Position numbers and translations under genes: made by a program
The notes under the pieces: model-generated
Databases searched by the model: none
What the model was told of the DNA's origin: nothing
Seen by the model: the letters and a program-made list of their open reading frames with translations, nothing else
Assembly: GCF_036881715.1 (NCBI RefSeq)
Contig: NZ_JBAKBF010000008.1
Coordinates: 177,615-241,614 of the forward strand
Direction of reading: 5' to 3'
DNA: 64,000 nt
Source of the DNA: Pannonibacter anstelovis
GTDB lineage: Bacteria; Pseudomonadota; Alphaproteobacteria; Rhizobiales; Stappiaceae
Shown here: one piece after another, positions 17,178 through 25,892 of the stretch
Layout of the letters: every line of letters starts with the position of its first letter
Numbering within the stretch: the stretch's first letter is position 1

Positions 17178-17243
17178 CCGGGCAGCACAAAACGTTACCT
17201 CTCCACATGCAAACTTAAGCAACCACCCAAAAGGATCATCACC

Positions 17244-17621
17244 ATGCCAGTTGCAATCTGGTGCGTGCTCGTTGCCGCCTTCCTGCCCATCCTGTCGGTG
17301 GTCCCCGCCAAACTCACCAGAGACTTCAGCAACGCCCGCCCGCGCGATCCGGCCTTCTGGGCCGAGGGCTTCAGGGCACGTGCGCAAGGGGCACAAGCCA
17401 ATGGCTTCGAGGCCTTTCCGCTGTTTGCCGCCGCCGTGCTCGTGGCTTTTCAGCAGGGCGGCGACCCGTTCTGGATCGATGTCCTGGCCGCCGCCTTCAT
17501 CGGACTGCGCGGTCTTTACATACTCTGCTACTGGGCGGACAAGGCCACCCTGCGGTCGCTGGTTTGGATTGCAGCAACAGGCTGTGCGGTTGCGATTTTC
17601 ACCAGTCCCGTCTGGAGCTGA
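17244..17621 (+). CDS. MAPEG family membrane protein
   Basis: 125 residues with about four membrane spans. The segment NARPRDPAFWAEGFRARAQGAQANGFEAFPLF contains the MAPEG hallmark: an Arg/Ala-rich amphipathic loop followed by a Asn-x-x-Glu-x-Phe-Pro element (quoted here in two overlapping parts: ARAQGAQANGFEAFPLF). MAPEG proteins include glutathione-dependent transferases and peroxidases; bacterial short members are mostly uncharacterised. AAGGA upstream supports the ATG. The gene is short and monocistronic. Confidence 0.8.
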   Translation: MPVAIWCVLVAAFLPILSVVPAKLTRDFSNARPRDPAFWAEGFRARAQGAQANGFEAFPLFAAAVLVAFQQGGDPFWIDVLAAAFIGLRGLYILCYWADKATLRSLVWIAATGCAVAIFTSPVWS

Positions 17622-17785
17622 TTGGAGGACCAGGGCCGGCTGCGACAAAAATGCCTGTTTTGTGACAGACTACCGTCACAAGGCTCTGCAAGGCTGACCG
17701 CTCATGGCCATTGCAGGTTGCCGTCTGGATCTGTAACCATCAGGCTGTCAATGGGCTGTTTTCGCCCGTCTTGAGGATTGTGCAC

Positions 17786-18682
17786 GTGCCGCGTTTCCAG
17801 CATCCTGATTCGGCCCTTCTGACACAGAGCCACACGGGAGAGGCGGAAGATCCGTCGCGCCATATTGTGGATGTGCTGATCGCCGAACGCGGCAAGCACG
17901 TGATGGCTGCTCCCTGGTGGCCGCTGTTCCGGCCCATAGCCTACCGCATGCTGCGCTATTTCGATGCGCTGGAGATGGCCGACGCCATTTCCAACCTTCC
18001 TGCGGAAGAAGTCTTCGCACACCTGTCCAGTCTGTTGCAGCTGAAGCTGACCGTGAAGGGCTTGGAGCGCATCCCGGCAAAAGGCCCCTGCATCCTCGTA
18101 TCGAACCACCCGACAGGAATAGCCGACGGTGTCGCACTTTATGATGCGGTGAAGAACCGGCGCCGGGACATTTCCATCTTCGCCAACCGGGATGCGGTAC
18201 GGGTCAATCCGCGCCTGGCCGACATGATCGTGCCGGTGGAATGGCGGGCCGACTTCAAGACCCGTGAGAAAACACGCGAGACCCTTCGAAACGCGGCTTC
18301 AGCCTTTGAACGCAACCGCGCCGTGGTGCTGTTCCCGTCGGGCCGCCTTGCCTACATGAACGAGGGCAGGCTGACCGAGCGGCCATGGATGACCTCGGCA
18401 CTGGCTCTTGCCCGCCGCCATCAAGTGCCGGTCGTCCCGATCCACATGGGCGCGCGCAACTCCCGCCTGTTCTATTTCCTCGCAAAGGTCTCGATCGAAC
18501 TGCGCGACATGACCGTCTTCAACGAGCTTCTGAACAAGAAGCACGCCCACTTCCGCTTCCACGTGGGCGAGCCACTGGCACCCGGCCAGCTGGACGGCGA
18601 CCTTGCCGAAGTCACCAACCAGCTCCGCATCCACTGCGCCGAAATCCTGGCGCAGGATCCGGATGCGCGGTTTGGCCTCTGA
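17786..18682 (+). CDS. PlsC-type lysophospholipid acyltransferase family protein
   Basis: About 298 residues. The acyltransferase block I is SNHPTGIADG (His-x4-Asp), block II-like residues follow in FANRDAVRVNP, and block III is LFPSGRLAY (usually FPEG; Ser replaces Glu). The family transfers acyl groups to lysophospholipids, glycerol-3-phosphate derivatives or ornithine lipids at the inner membrane. The frame opens at TTG 17711, but GAGG at 17773-17776 favours GTG 17786 (or 17780). The acyl acceptor cannot be assigned. Confidence 0.8.
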   Translation: MPRFQHPDSALLTQSHTGEAEDPSRHIVDVLIAERGKHVMAAPWWPLFRPIAYRMLRYFDALEMADAISNLPAEEVFAHLSSLLQLKLTVKGLERIPAKGPCILVSNHPTGIADGVALYDAVKNRRRDISIFANRDAVRVNPRLADMIVPVEWRADFKTREKTRETLRNAASAFERNRAVVLFPSGRLAYMNEGRLTERPWMTSALALARRHQVPVVPIHMGARNSRLFYFLAKVSIELRDMTVFNELLNKKHAHFRFHVGEPLAPGQLDGDLAEVTNQLRIHCAEILAQDPDARFGL

Positions 18683-18791
18683 AGCCCCTCCCGCTGCAAA
18701 AACTCGCGGTCTTGCACAGGTCATCCACAGGCTGTCATTGCCCGGGGCGGGCGAATAGGGGATGGTGCGGCGACGAAGGAATCACCTGTTC

Positions 18792-20678
18792 ATGCCGCAA
18801 GCACAGCCTCGTCTCGCCGGGACAGAGTATACAGCACCGCCTGAGGGCACTGCCACGCCCGCAGCGAAGGATCCTGCGCAGGTTCTGGCAGATGTGTTCG
18901 GCTATCCCAGTTTCCGCGGACGCCAGCGCGAGGTGGTGGACACGCTGATCGCCGGGGGCGATGCGGTGGTGCTGTTCCCCACGGGCGCAGGCAAATCCAT
19001 GTGCTTCCAGATCCCCGCTCTTTGCCGCCCCGGAACGGGTGTGGTGATCTCGCCGCTGATTGCACTGATGAAGGACCAGGTGGGTGCGCTGACGGGTGCG
19101 GGCGTGCGCGCTGCCGCGCTCAATTCCTCCGTTCCTGCGGAAGAGCAGGCGCGCATTGCCGCAGATCTGCGCAACGGCACGCTGGATTTTCTCTATGTGA
19201 CGCCCGAACGGGTGGCGACGGCCGGTTTCTCCCGCTTGCTGGATGGGGCGGCCATCTCGCTCTTTGCCATCGACGAGGCCCATTGCGTCAGCCAGTGGGG
19301 GCATGATTTCCGGCCCGAATATCTGCAGCTCGCAAGCCTTGCGGAACGCTATCCCGGCGTGCCGCGTGTGGCACTGACCGCCACGGCCGATCCGCATACG
19401 CAGGAGGACATCCGCGTCCGGTTGAAGCTGGAGACGGCGCAGGTCTTCACCACCTCCTTCGACCGGCCCAACATCCGCTACGAGATTGTCGAGCGGGTGA
19501 ACCAGCGCCAGCAGCTTCTTGATTTCCTCAAGCGCCACAAGGGCGAGAGCGGCATCGTCTACTGCCTGTCCCGCGCCAAGGTGGAAGATATCGCAGGCTG
19601 GCTGAACGAAAAGGGCATCCGCGCCCTGCCCTATCACGCGGGGCTCGACCGGGAAATCCGAGAGGCCAATCAGGACGCCTTCCTGCTGGAGGAAAACCTC
19701 GTTCTGGTGGCGACTGTCGCTTTCGGCATGGGCATCGACAAGCCGGACGTGCGTTTCGTCGCCCACCTCGATCTGCCGTCTTCCGTCGAAGCCTACTATC
19801 AGGAAACCGGCCGTGCGGGCCGCGATGGCGCACCGGCCGAGGCCTGGATGGCCTATGGCATGGCCGACATGGTGCAGCGCCGCCGCATGATTGCCGAAGG
19901 CGAAGCGCCGGAAGAGGTGAAGCGGGCGGAAACCGCCAAGCTCAACGCCCTTGTCGGCATCTGCGAGACTGCCGGATGCCGCCGTCAGGCGCTGCTGGCT
20001 CATTTCGGCGAGACCTATCCCAAGCCTTGCGGCAACTGCGACACCTGCCTGTCTCCGGTGGAAACCTGGGACGGAACGGAAGCTGCCGCCAAATTCCTCT
20101 CAGCCATCTACCGCACCGGCCAGCGCTTTGGCGCGGGCCATGTGATCGACGTGCTTCTGGGCAAGGAAAACGACAAGATCGCCCGCTTCGGCCACGACAA
20201 GCTGTCGGTCTATGGCATCGGCAAGGAGCTTTCGCCCAAGACCTGGCAGTCGGTGGCACGCCAGCTTGTTGCCATGGGCCTTGTTGGTGTCGATCATGCC
20301 AACTACGGCGCGCTGGTGCTGACGGACGAATGCCGCGCCGTGTTCCGCAACGAGCGCAAGGTGCTGCTGCGCCGTGACCGCGCCGCCGCCAGCCTCAAGG
20401 CTTCGCGCGGAGAGCGGTCGGCCAGCCTTGCAGATGATCTTGATCCGGAAGACCGGCTGCTGTTCGAGCGCCTGCGCCGCCTGCGCACCCAGATAGCCCG
20501 GGAAAACGAAGTGCCGCCCTATGTGGTGTTCCCGGATGCAACGCTTGCCGGTATCGCCATCGCCCGGCCCGTGACCTCCCACGCCCTGCTCGCTGTCTCC
20601 GGCGTCGGCCAGTCGAAGCTCGACCGCTACGGATCGCAGATCATCGATCTGGTCGAGGCCTTTGAAGCGGGCGTGTGA
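18792..20678 (+). CDS. recQ: ATP-dependent DNA helicase RecQ
   Basis: 628 residues with all RecQ parts in order. Walker A is FPTGAGKSMCFQIPAL, the DEAH box with aromatic loop is DEAHCVSQWGHDFRPEY, followed by ALTATADP, AFGMGIDKPDVRF and QETGRAGRDG. The zinc cluster includes PCGNCDTC, then winged helix and a C-terminal HRDC domain (LFERLRRLRTQIARENEVPP). It is a 3'-5' helicase in RecF-pathway recombination and fork repair. Starts at ATG 18792 or 18762 are both possible; the extra 10 residues are not conserved-looking. Confidence 0.95.
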   Translation: MPQAQPRLAGTEYTAPPEGTATPAAKDPAQVLADVFGYPSFRGRQREVVDTLIAGGDAVVLFPTGAGKSMCFQIPALCRPGTGVVISPLIALMKDQVGALTGAGVRAAALNSSVPAEEQARIAADLRNGTLDFLYVTPERVATAGFSRLLDGAAISLFAIDEAHCVSQWGHDFRPEYLQLASLAERYPGVPRVALTATADPHTQEDIRVRLKLETAQVFTTSFDRPNIRYEIVERVNQRQQLLDFLKRHKGESGIVYCLSRAKVEDIAGWLNEKGIRALPYHAGLDREIREANQDAFLLEENLVLVATVAFGMGIDKPDVRFVAHLDLPSSVEAYYQETGRAGRDGAPAEAWMAYGMADMVQRRRMIAEGEAPEEVKRAETAKLNALVGICETAGCRRQALLAHFGETYPKPCGNCDTCLSPVETWDGTEAAAKFLSAIYRTGQRFGAGHVIDVLLGKENDKIARFGHDKLSVYGIGKELSPKTWQSVARQLVAMGLVGVDHANYGALVLTDECRAVFRNERKVLLRRDRAAASLKASRGERSASLADDLDPEDRLLFERLRRLRTQIARENEVPPYVVFPDATLAGIAIARPVTSHALLAVSGVGQSKLDRYGSQIIDLVEAFEAGV

Positions 20679-20684
20679 GGCGCT

Positions 20685-21128
20685 TCACCCCTTCGGCTGC
20701 CAGCCTTCCGGGGCCATTTCGAAGCCGTCAAAGGTGAAGCCGGGGGCAACCGTGCAGCCCACAAGCGTGAAATCGCCGAGGCTTTGGGCCTGCTGCCAGG
20801 CCTGGCGCGGCACCACCGCCTGCGGGCGCTGTCCGGCGGCCAGATCGGACCCAAGGGTCACAAGCTCAACCGGCCCTTCTGCGTCACTGATCAAGAGCTC
20901 CAGCGGCGCGCCGCCGTACCAGTGCCACACCTCCACCGCATCCACCTTGTGCCAGCGCGACAGAACGCCCTCCGGCAGCAGGAAGTAGATCGCCGTCGAG
21001 GCCGCACGGCCCGATGCATCGCAGACCGGATCGCGGAAGGTCTCGGCGTAGTAGCCGCCCTCTGGATGCGGCTGCATGCCCAGCGTTTCGATGATTTCGG
21101 CGGCGGTGAATCCGGTCAGCGGTCTCAT
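20685..21128 (-). CDS. Cupin domain protein (DUF985 family)
   Basis: 147 residues with the DUF985 cupin pattern: LGMQPHPEGGYYAETF, IYFLLPEGVLSRWHKVDAVE and EVWHWYGGAPLEL, giving a small beta barrel with His/Glu metal-like positions. The function of this family is not established. Its start lies three bases past the gloB stop, so it is the distal gene of a gloB-cupin operon, which may hint at a role near aldehyde detoxification. That is a guess from position. Confidence 0.82.
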   Translation of the reverse strand: MRPLTGFTAAEIIETLGMQPHPEGGYYAETFRDPVCDASGRAASTAIYFLLPEGVLSRWHKVDAVEVWHWYGGAPLELLISDAEGPVELVTLGSDLAAGQRPQAVVPRQAWQQAQSLGDFTLVGCTVAPGFTFDGFEMAPEGWQPKG

Positions 21129-21131
21129 GGC

Positions 21132-21905
21132 TCAGAACCTGTCCTTGCGTCCCCGCAGTTCTGCGAAGACTTCGGCAGGGCTGGCCCCTGCCATGCCGAG
21201 GGCTGCGGCAAGCGCCGGATCACCCGCCCGCAGGAACGGATTGGTGGCCCGCTCCCGCCCCATCGTGGTTGGCAGGGTGGCCATATGCTCCGCCCGCAGC
21301 CGCTCCACCTCTGCTACCCTTTCCTTGAGCGCAGCGTTATCCGGATCAACACTCAGCGCGAAACGGGCATTGGACAGAGTATACTCGTGGCCGCAGTAGA
21401 CAACCGCATCGTCCGGCAGGCGGCGGTTCAGCTTGTCGAGCGAGGCCCACATCATTTCCATGTCCCCCTCGAAGACACGCCCGCATCCCAGCGAGAACAG
21501 GGTGTCACCCGTATGAATGACGCCCGCCTGCTCGAACCACCAGGAAATCTGGTCGAGCGTATGACCGGGCGTCGAGATGGCCTCCACCTTCAGCTCGGCA
21601 ATGTGGAAGATGTCGCCATCTTCCACCACTTCATCGAGGCCTGAAATCTTGTCCCGCGACAGGCCCGGGCCGATCACCCGAGCGCCCGTGGCTTCCTTCA
21701 GGGGCACCAGTCCCTGCACGTGATCCCAGTGATGGTGGGTGATGAGAATATGGGTGAGACGCCAGCCGGTTTCGGCCAGTTCCGCCAGATAGGGCGCGGC
21801 ATCCGGCACATCGATGGCAATCACCGATCCGCTCTCCGGATCACGTGCCAGCACACCGTAATTGTCGGACAGGCAGGGAAACTGCCTGATCTGAAGCCGC
21901 GCCAT
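21132..21905 (-). CDS. gloB: Hydroxyacylglutathione hydrolase (glyoxalase II)
   Basis: 257 residues of the metallo-beta-lactamase fold. The zinc site is ILITHHHWDHVQG, and later ligands lie in ISTPGHTLDQISW, HTGDTLFSLGCGRVFEG and YCGHEYT. It hydrolyses S-D-lactoylglutathione to lactate and glutathione, the second glyoxalase step. GGGAG upstream supports ATG 21905 although the frame runs on to 22007. It is divergent from a SAM-dependent methyltransferase gene, a pairing common in related bacteria. Confidence 0.94.
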   Translation of the reverse strand: MARLQIRQFPCLSDNYGVLARDPESGSVIAIDVPDAAPYLAELAETGWRLTHILITHHHWDHVQGLVPLKEATGARVIGPGLSRDKISGLDEVVEDGDIFHIAELKVEAISTPGHTLDQISWWFEQAGVIHTGDTLFSLGCGRVFEGDMEMMWASLDKLNRRLPDDAVVYCGHEYTLSNARFALSVDPDNAALKERVAEVERLRAEHMATLPTTMGRERATNPFLRAGDPALAAALGMAGASPAEVFAELRGRKDRF

Positions 21906-22040
21906 TCTGTCTCTCCCGTTGATGAATCCGGCCCGCACAGTCGCAAATGCCGCATTGCGGAGCAAGCCTGTTCCGGTCATCAGGTCTTGCGTCTTGCGGC
22001 AAGGCAAGGTTCAATCGCGCCGAATTGAACCGGGCAGGCC

Positions 22041-22823
22041 ATGTATCTCGACGTCGGCGATCTCAGAACCTTTTATGACCTGCCGCTCGGCCGCCTTCTG
22101 CGCAGCCTGATAGGGGCACGGGTGCGCTCACTCTGGCCCAGCGCCAGAGGGGAAAGCCTGCTCGGCATCGGCTATGCGGGCCCGTTCCTGCGCCCCTACA
22201 TGGATGAAGCAGAGCGCTGTGTTGCGGCCATGCCTGCGGCGCAGGGTGTCGTGCACTGGCCACGCGAGCGGGCCAATGCCTCGGTTCTGGTGGAAGCAGA
22301 CCAGCTGCCTTTCTGCGACAGCTTCTTTCAGCGCGCCATCATGGTTCATGCGCTGGATATGGCGGGAGACCCTGCCGCCCTGCTGCGAGAGGCCTGGCGC
22401 GTGCTCGTGCCCGGCGGCAAGCTGATCGTCATCGTGCCAAACAGGCGCGGCGTCTGGGCACGGGCGGAAACCTCGCCCTTCGGTTATGGCCGCCCATTCT
22501 CCAAGAGCCAGATCCAGGCGCTGCTGCAGAGCTGCCAGTTCGACGTGATCTCGAAGGAGGAAACGCTCTATATCCCGCCGGTGAAGTCGAAGGTTATCCT
22601 GCGCTCGGCCCGCACCTGGGAAACCGTGGGCCGCGCCCTCTGGCCGGCCTTTGCCGGACTGCTGGTGATCGAGGCGCAGAAGCGGCTCTACAAGCCCGCT
22701 CAGGCCGATGGCGGCAAGCGCAGCGTGCTGAGGGTTCTCAGGCCCGTCTTCGTGCCGGAGGCCGGCGTTACCCCCGGCCTCAACCCGCACCGGCGGGACA
22801 AACCAGGCCCGCGCCGCCGGTGA
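22041..22823 (+). CDS. Class I SAM-dependent methyltransferase
   Basis: 260 residues of a methyltransferase-11 type protein. The SAM loop is SLLGIGYAGPFLRPYMDEAE, a degenerate form of the usual acidic Gly-rich motif I. Motif II-like VLVEADQLPFCDSFF and post-motif LLREAWRVLVPGGKLIVIVPN are clear. The substrate is unknown. It is divergent from gloB and ends four bases before the convergent metW stop. The tail (SVLRVLRPVFVPEAG onward) is basic and Pro/Arg-rich. Confidence 0.83.
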   Translation: MYLDVGDLRTFYDLPLGRLLRSLIGARVRSLWPSARGESLLGIGYAGPFLRPYMDEAERCVAAMPAAQGVVHWPRERANASVLVEADQLPFCDSFFQRAIMVHALDMAGDPAALLREAWRVLVPGGKLIVIVPNRRGVWARAETSPFGYGRPFSKSQIQALLQSCQFDVISKEETLYIPPVKSKVILRSARTWETVGRALWPAFAGLLVIEAQKRLYKPAQADGGKRSVLRVLRPVFVPEAGVTPGLNPHRRDKPGPRRR

Positions 22824-22826
22824 AGG

Positions 22827-23459
22827 TTAGCGGCGCAGCAGGAACACCGCCTGCTCGCCCGCCAGATTCCACAGCCACCAGGGCGCATTGAAGCTGATGC
22901 GCGACCCTTGCCCGTTGAGCGCCACGGCCTTGACCACCGTTGCATCCATCTCGTCCACCAGAGCGACAAAATCGCGGATGGAACAGAAATGGATATTGGG
23001 CGTGTCATACCACTGGTAGGACAGATATTTGGTCACCGGCATCCGTCCGCGCAGCAGAAGCTGCATGCGGTTGCGCCAATAGGCGAAATTCGGGATCGAG
23101 ACGATCACCTGCCCGCCGATGCGCAGCAGCTGCTCCATCACGCCCTTCGGATCGCGGGTGGCCTGCAGTGTCTGGCTGAGGATCACCACATCAAAGGCAT
23201 TGTCCGGATAGTCGGCAAGATCCGTGTCGGCATCGCCCTGCACCACGGAAAGCCCGCGTGCCACGGCCTTGTTGACCCCGCCCTGCGACAGCTCCATGCC
23301 GCGCCCGTCAACGCGCCGCCGCTCGGCCAGAAGCTGCAGCAGTGCCCCGTCTTCACAGCCCACGTCCAGCACTCGTGCCCCCTCGGGCACAAGATCGCAC
23401 ATGACGAGATGATCGCCGCGCGGCTGGGTCAAAGTTCCGCCTGTGTAGCCGTTTGCCAT
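22827..23459 (-). CDS. metW: Methionine biosynthesis protein MetW
   Basis: 210 residues with a SAM-binding fold: RVLDVGCEDGALLQLL (motif I), VVQGDADTDLADYPDNAFD and VILSQTLQATRDPKGVMEQL. The C-terminal YLSYQWYDTPNIHFCSIRDF is diagnostic for MetW. MetW works with MetX in homoserine acylation. It starts one base after the metX stop, so translation is coupled. The ATG at 23459 is chosen; the longer frame up to 23615 overlaps metX in another frame and is not used. Confidence 0.94.
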   Translation of the reverse strand: MANGYTGGTLTQPRGDHLVMCDLVPEGARVLDVGCEDGALLQLLAERRRVDGRGMELSQGGVNKAVARGLSVVQGDADTDLADYPDNAFDVVILSQTLQATRDPKGVMEQLLRIGGQVIVSIPNFAYWRNRMQLLLRGRMPVTKYLSYQWYDTPNIHFCSIRDFVALVDEMDATVVKAVALNGQGSRISFNAPWWLWNLAGEQAVFLLRR

Positions 23460-23460
23460 C

Positions 23461-24711
23461 TTACGCCCCTCCCGGTCCGGCGATGCCACGTGCGGCTGCT
23501 GCCCCCGTGAGGAAGCCGCGCACAGTGCGGAACATTTCCGGCTCATCCAGCAGGAAGGCATCGTGGCCGCGGTCGCTGTCGATCTCCACGAAGGAGACGT
23601 TGGCCGCCGCAGCATTCAGCGCCCGCACCACCGCCTTGCTTTCCGATGTCGGGAACAGCCAGTCCGAAGTGAAGGACATGACGCAGAAGCGCGTCGGCGT
23701 GTGCAGGAAGGCCTTGCTCAGGACCCCGTCATGCTCCGCTGCCAGATCGAAATAGTCCATCGCCCTTGTCACATACAGATAGGAATTGGCATCGAACCGG
23801 TCGACAAAGGTCATGCCCTGATGGCGCAGGTAGCTTTCGATCTGGAAGTCGGCATCGAAGCCGAAGGTCAGCGCTTCCCGGTCCTGAAGGTTGCGGCCGA
23901 ATTTCTGATGCAGGGACATATCGGACATGTAGGTGATATGCGCAGCCATGCGGGCCACCGCCAGCCCCTTGCTGGGGCGGGTGCCATCGGCAAGATAACT
24001 GCCGCCGCGCCAGTCGGGATCGGCCATCACAGCCTGACGGCCCACCTCGTGGAAGGCAATGTTCTGCGAGGAATGGCGGGCGCCGGTGGCAATCGGAACG
24101 GCGGAGAAGACCCGCTCCGGGAACAGCGCCGCCCATTGCAGCACCTGCATGCCGCCCATGGAGCCGCCCACCACGGCAAACAGGGTTTCGATGCCCAGAT
24201 GATCCACCAGCCGGGCTTGCGCGCGCACCATGTCGCGGATGGTCACCACCGGCATGGTCAGCGCATAGGGCTGGCCCGTTTCCGGATTGGTGGAGGCCGG
24301 GCCCGTCGTACCCATGCAGCCACCCAGCACATTGGCGCAGATGACGAAGAAGCGGTCCGTATCCACCGGCTTGCCGGGGCCCACCAGCATTGTCCACCAG
24401 CCGGGCTTACCCGTCACCGGATTGCGCGAGGCGACATACTGGTCGCCGGTCAGCGCGTGACAGATGAGAATGGCGTTGCTGCGGTCCGCATTGAGCGTGC
24501 CGTAAGTCTCATAGGCGATCTGCCAGTTGGCGAGCGTGCCGCCCGCATCCAGCGGCAGCGCCTGATCCGGCCCGAAACGCAGGCACTGGCTGCTGGGCGT
24601 GTCGATTTCCCGGCGCTGTGCCTTTTCCAATTCGGCAAGGCTTGCGGAAACGGCAGCAGCACCGGCAGCTGCGCCGTCCTGCGGGATCGAAGTCTGAGGT
24701 GTATCGGTCAT
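23461..24711 (-). CDS. metX: Homoserine O-acetyltransferase
   Basis: 416 residues of the alpha/beta-hydrolase type acyltransferase. It contains LICHALTGDQYVAS, the nucleophile elbow VVGGSMGGMQVLQWA, and the distal Asp/His in EIDSDRGHDAFLLDEPE. It acetylates (or succinylates) homoserine to enter methionine synthesis by direct sulfhydrylation. Acyl specificity cannot be fixed by reading. A promoter and a leader of about 130 bases lie upstream; I see no canonical SAM-II aptamer in it. It is co-transcribed with metW. Confidence 0.94.
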   Translation of the reverse strand: MTDTPQTSIPQDGAAAGAAAVSASLAELEKAQRREIDTPSSQCLRFGPDQALPLDAGGTLANWQIAYETYGTLNADRSNAILICHALTGDQYVASRNPVTGKPGWWTMLVGPGKPVDTDRFFVICANVLGGCMGTTGPASTNPETGQPYALTMPVVTIRDMVRAQARLVDHLGIETLFAVVGGSMGGMQVLQWAALFPERVFSAVPIATGARHSSQNIAFHEVGRQAVMADPDWRGGSYLADGTRPSKGLAVARMAAHITYMSDMSLHQKFGRNLQDREALTFGFDADFQIESYLRHQGMTFVDRFDANSYLYVTRAMDYFDLAAEHDGVLSKAFLHTPTRFCVMSFTSDWLFPTSESKAVVRALNAAAANVSFVEIDSDRGHDAFLLDEPEMFRTVRGFLTGAAAARGIAGPGGA

Positions 24712-24847
24712 GCCGGACGCATCATCCCGTTTTCACTGGCCGTTTTTCTGGCCGTTCTCACGCGCCCTTTTTCCGAGAGTGACCTGCCCGGCCGGGCGGC
24801 AAAAGCCTCACTGCGGCAACAACGCGCCACCATCTTCAAGGGGTTGT

Positions 24848-24877
24848 TAGCTAGGGTTCGCAAGGCCGTGGTGTCAA
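24848..24877 (-). promoter_or_regulatory. Predicted metX promoter
   Basis: On the minus strand TTGACA (24872-24877) is followed after 18 bases by TAGCTA (24848-24853). Transcription would begin near 24841, leaving about 130 untranslated bases before metX. The leader contains the repeat ACGGCCAG twice (in 24735-24760). Confidence 0.5.
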
Positions 24878-24959
24878 CGTTTTCTTTTGCTTTCCGCCCG
24901 CTTGCTGCCTATGACTATCGCCAAATGCGTCGCATGTTTCAGGAAGGCATTTCCCGCCC

Positions 24960-25829
24960 ATGGCCAGTGATCAGACCCAAGGCACCGCTCTCGACAGCCT
25001 GCGCCAGCGCATCGACGTGCTCGACGCCGAGCTGCACCGCCTGCTGATGGAGCGGGTGCGTGTCATAGACGGCATCGTTGCGGCCAAGCGCGCCAGCGGC
25101 GCTGACGGCGTGATGTTCCGCCCGGACCGGGAAGCCGACATGATGCGCCGCATGGTTGAGCGCCACGAAGGCAGCCTGCCGCTGACCAGCGCCGAACATC
25201 TGTGGCGCGAGATCATCACCGCCTGCACCCGCCTTCAGGGCGAGTTCCAGGTGCATCTGGACGGATCCGCCGACATTGCCGCCATGCGCGATGCCGCGCG
25301 CTTCTACTTCGGCTTTGCCGTGGAAATGGAAACAGCAGGCGATCCGGCCGATGTGGTCGGCACGGTGGCTGCTTCCCATTCCGATCTTGGCGTCATCGCC
25401 CTGACCGAGCGGGCCGAACTGCCCTGGTGGCGCGGGCTTGGACAGGACGGAGCGCAGATCATCGCCCGCCTGCCCTTCTTCGTAGCCGAGGAGCGCCCGG
25501 CAGATCTGGCTTCGATGGTCATCAGCCGCCCCATTCCGGGCTCCGGCACGCCAGACACGGCGGTCTACGATGCCCGCTGGCGCGGCGTTCTGCCCGGCAG
25601 CCTGATGGATACGGGTCTTGAAATCCTGAGCTTCTTCCGCCATGCCGACGGCGTTGACGCCCTGCTCGCTGCCTCCGGTGACAGCAGCGAAGACGAGGTT
25701 CTGACGCTCTGCCGCGAGGCCGGAGCCGAGCCGGACGTGCTGCGCTTCGTCGGCGGCTATGCCGCTCCCATCGACATCGATGAGGGTGAGCCGGACGAGC
25801 TTGACGATTTCAGCGAAGACGCAGACTGA
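24960..25829 (+). CDS. Chorismate mutase with C-terminal prephenate dehydratase-like domain
   Basis: 289 residues. Residues 10-95 form an AroQ-type chorismate mutase (LDSLRQRIDVLDAELHRLLM, then VAAKRASGADGVMFRPDREA), converting chorismate to prephenate. The remaining 190 residues look like a degenerate prephenate dehydratase domain, with ADIAAMRDAARFYFG where active enzymes have a Gly-Pro-x-Gly-Ser-type start and SHSDLGVIALTER in place of the usual Ile-Glu-Asn-Ser. It heads a cluster with hisC and tyrC, so the three genes build tyrosine and phenylalanine precursors. An acidic tail ends the protein. Confidence 0.85.
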   Translation: MASDQTQGTALDSLRQRIDVLDAELHRLLMERVRVIDGIVAAKRASGADGVMFRPDREADMMRRMVERHEGSLPLTSAEHLWREIITACTRLQGEFQVHLDGSADIAAMRDAARFYFGFAVEMETAGDPADVVGTVAASHSDLGVIALTERAELPWWRGLGQDGAQIIARLPFFVAEERPADLASMVISRPIPGSGTPDTAVYDARWRGVLPGSLMDTGLEILSFFRHADGVDALLAASGDSSEDEVLTLCREAGAEPDVLRFVGGYAAPIDIDEGEPDELDDFSEDAD

Positions 25830-25892
25830 TATCCTGCCCATCAGCCCTTTTTGAAGACAGCGGCCAAACACACGAGAGACAGAGACACTTCC

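Noticed and set aside
24712..24847. SAM-II riboswitch before metX
   Set aside because: No match to the conserved core by eye; a covariance search would be decisive.
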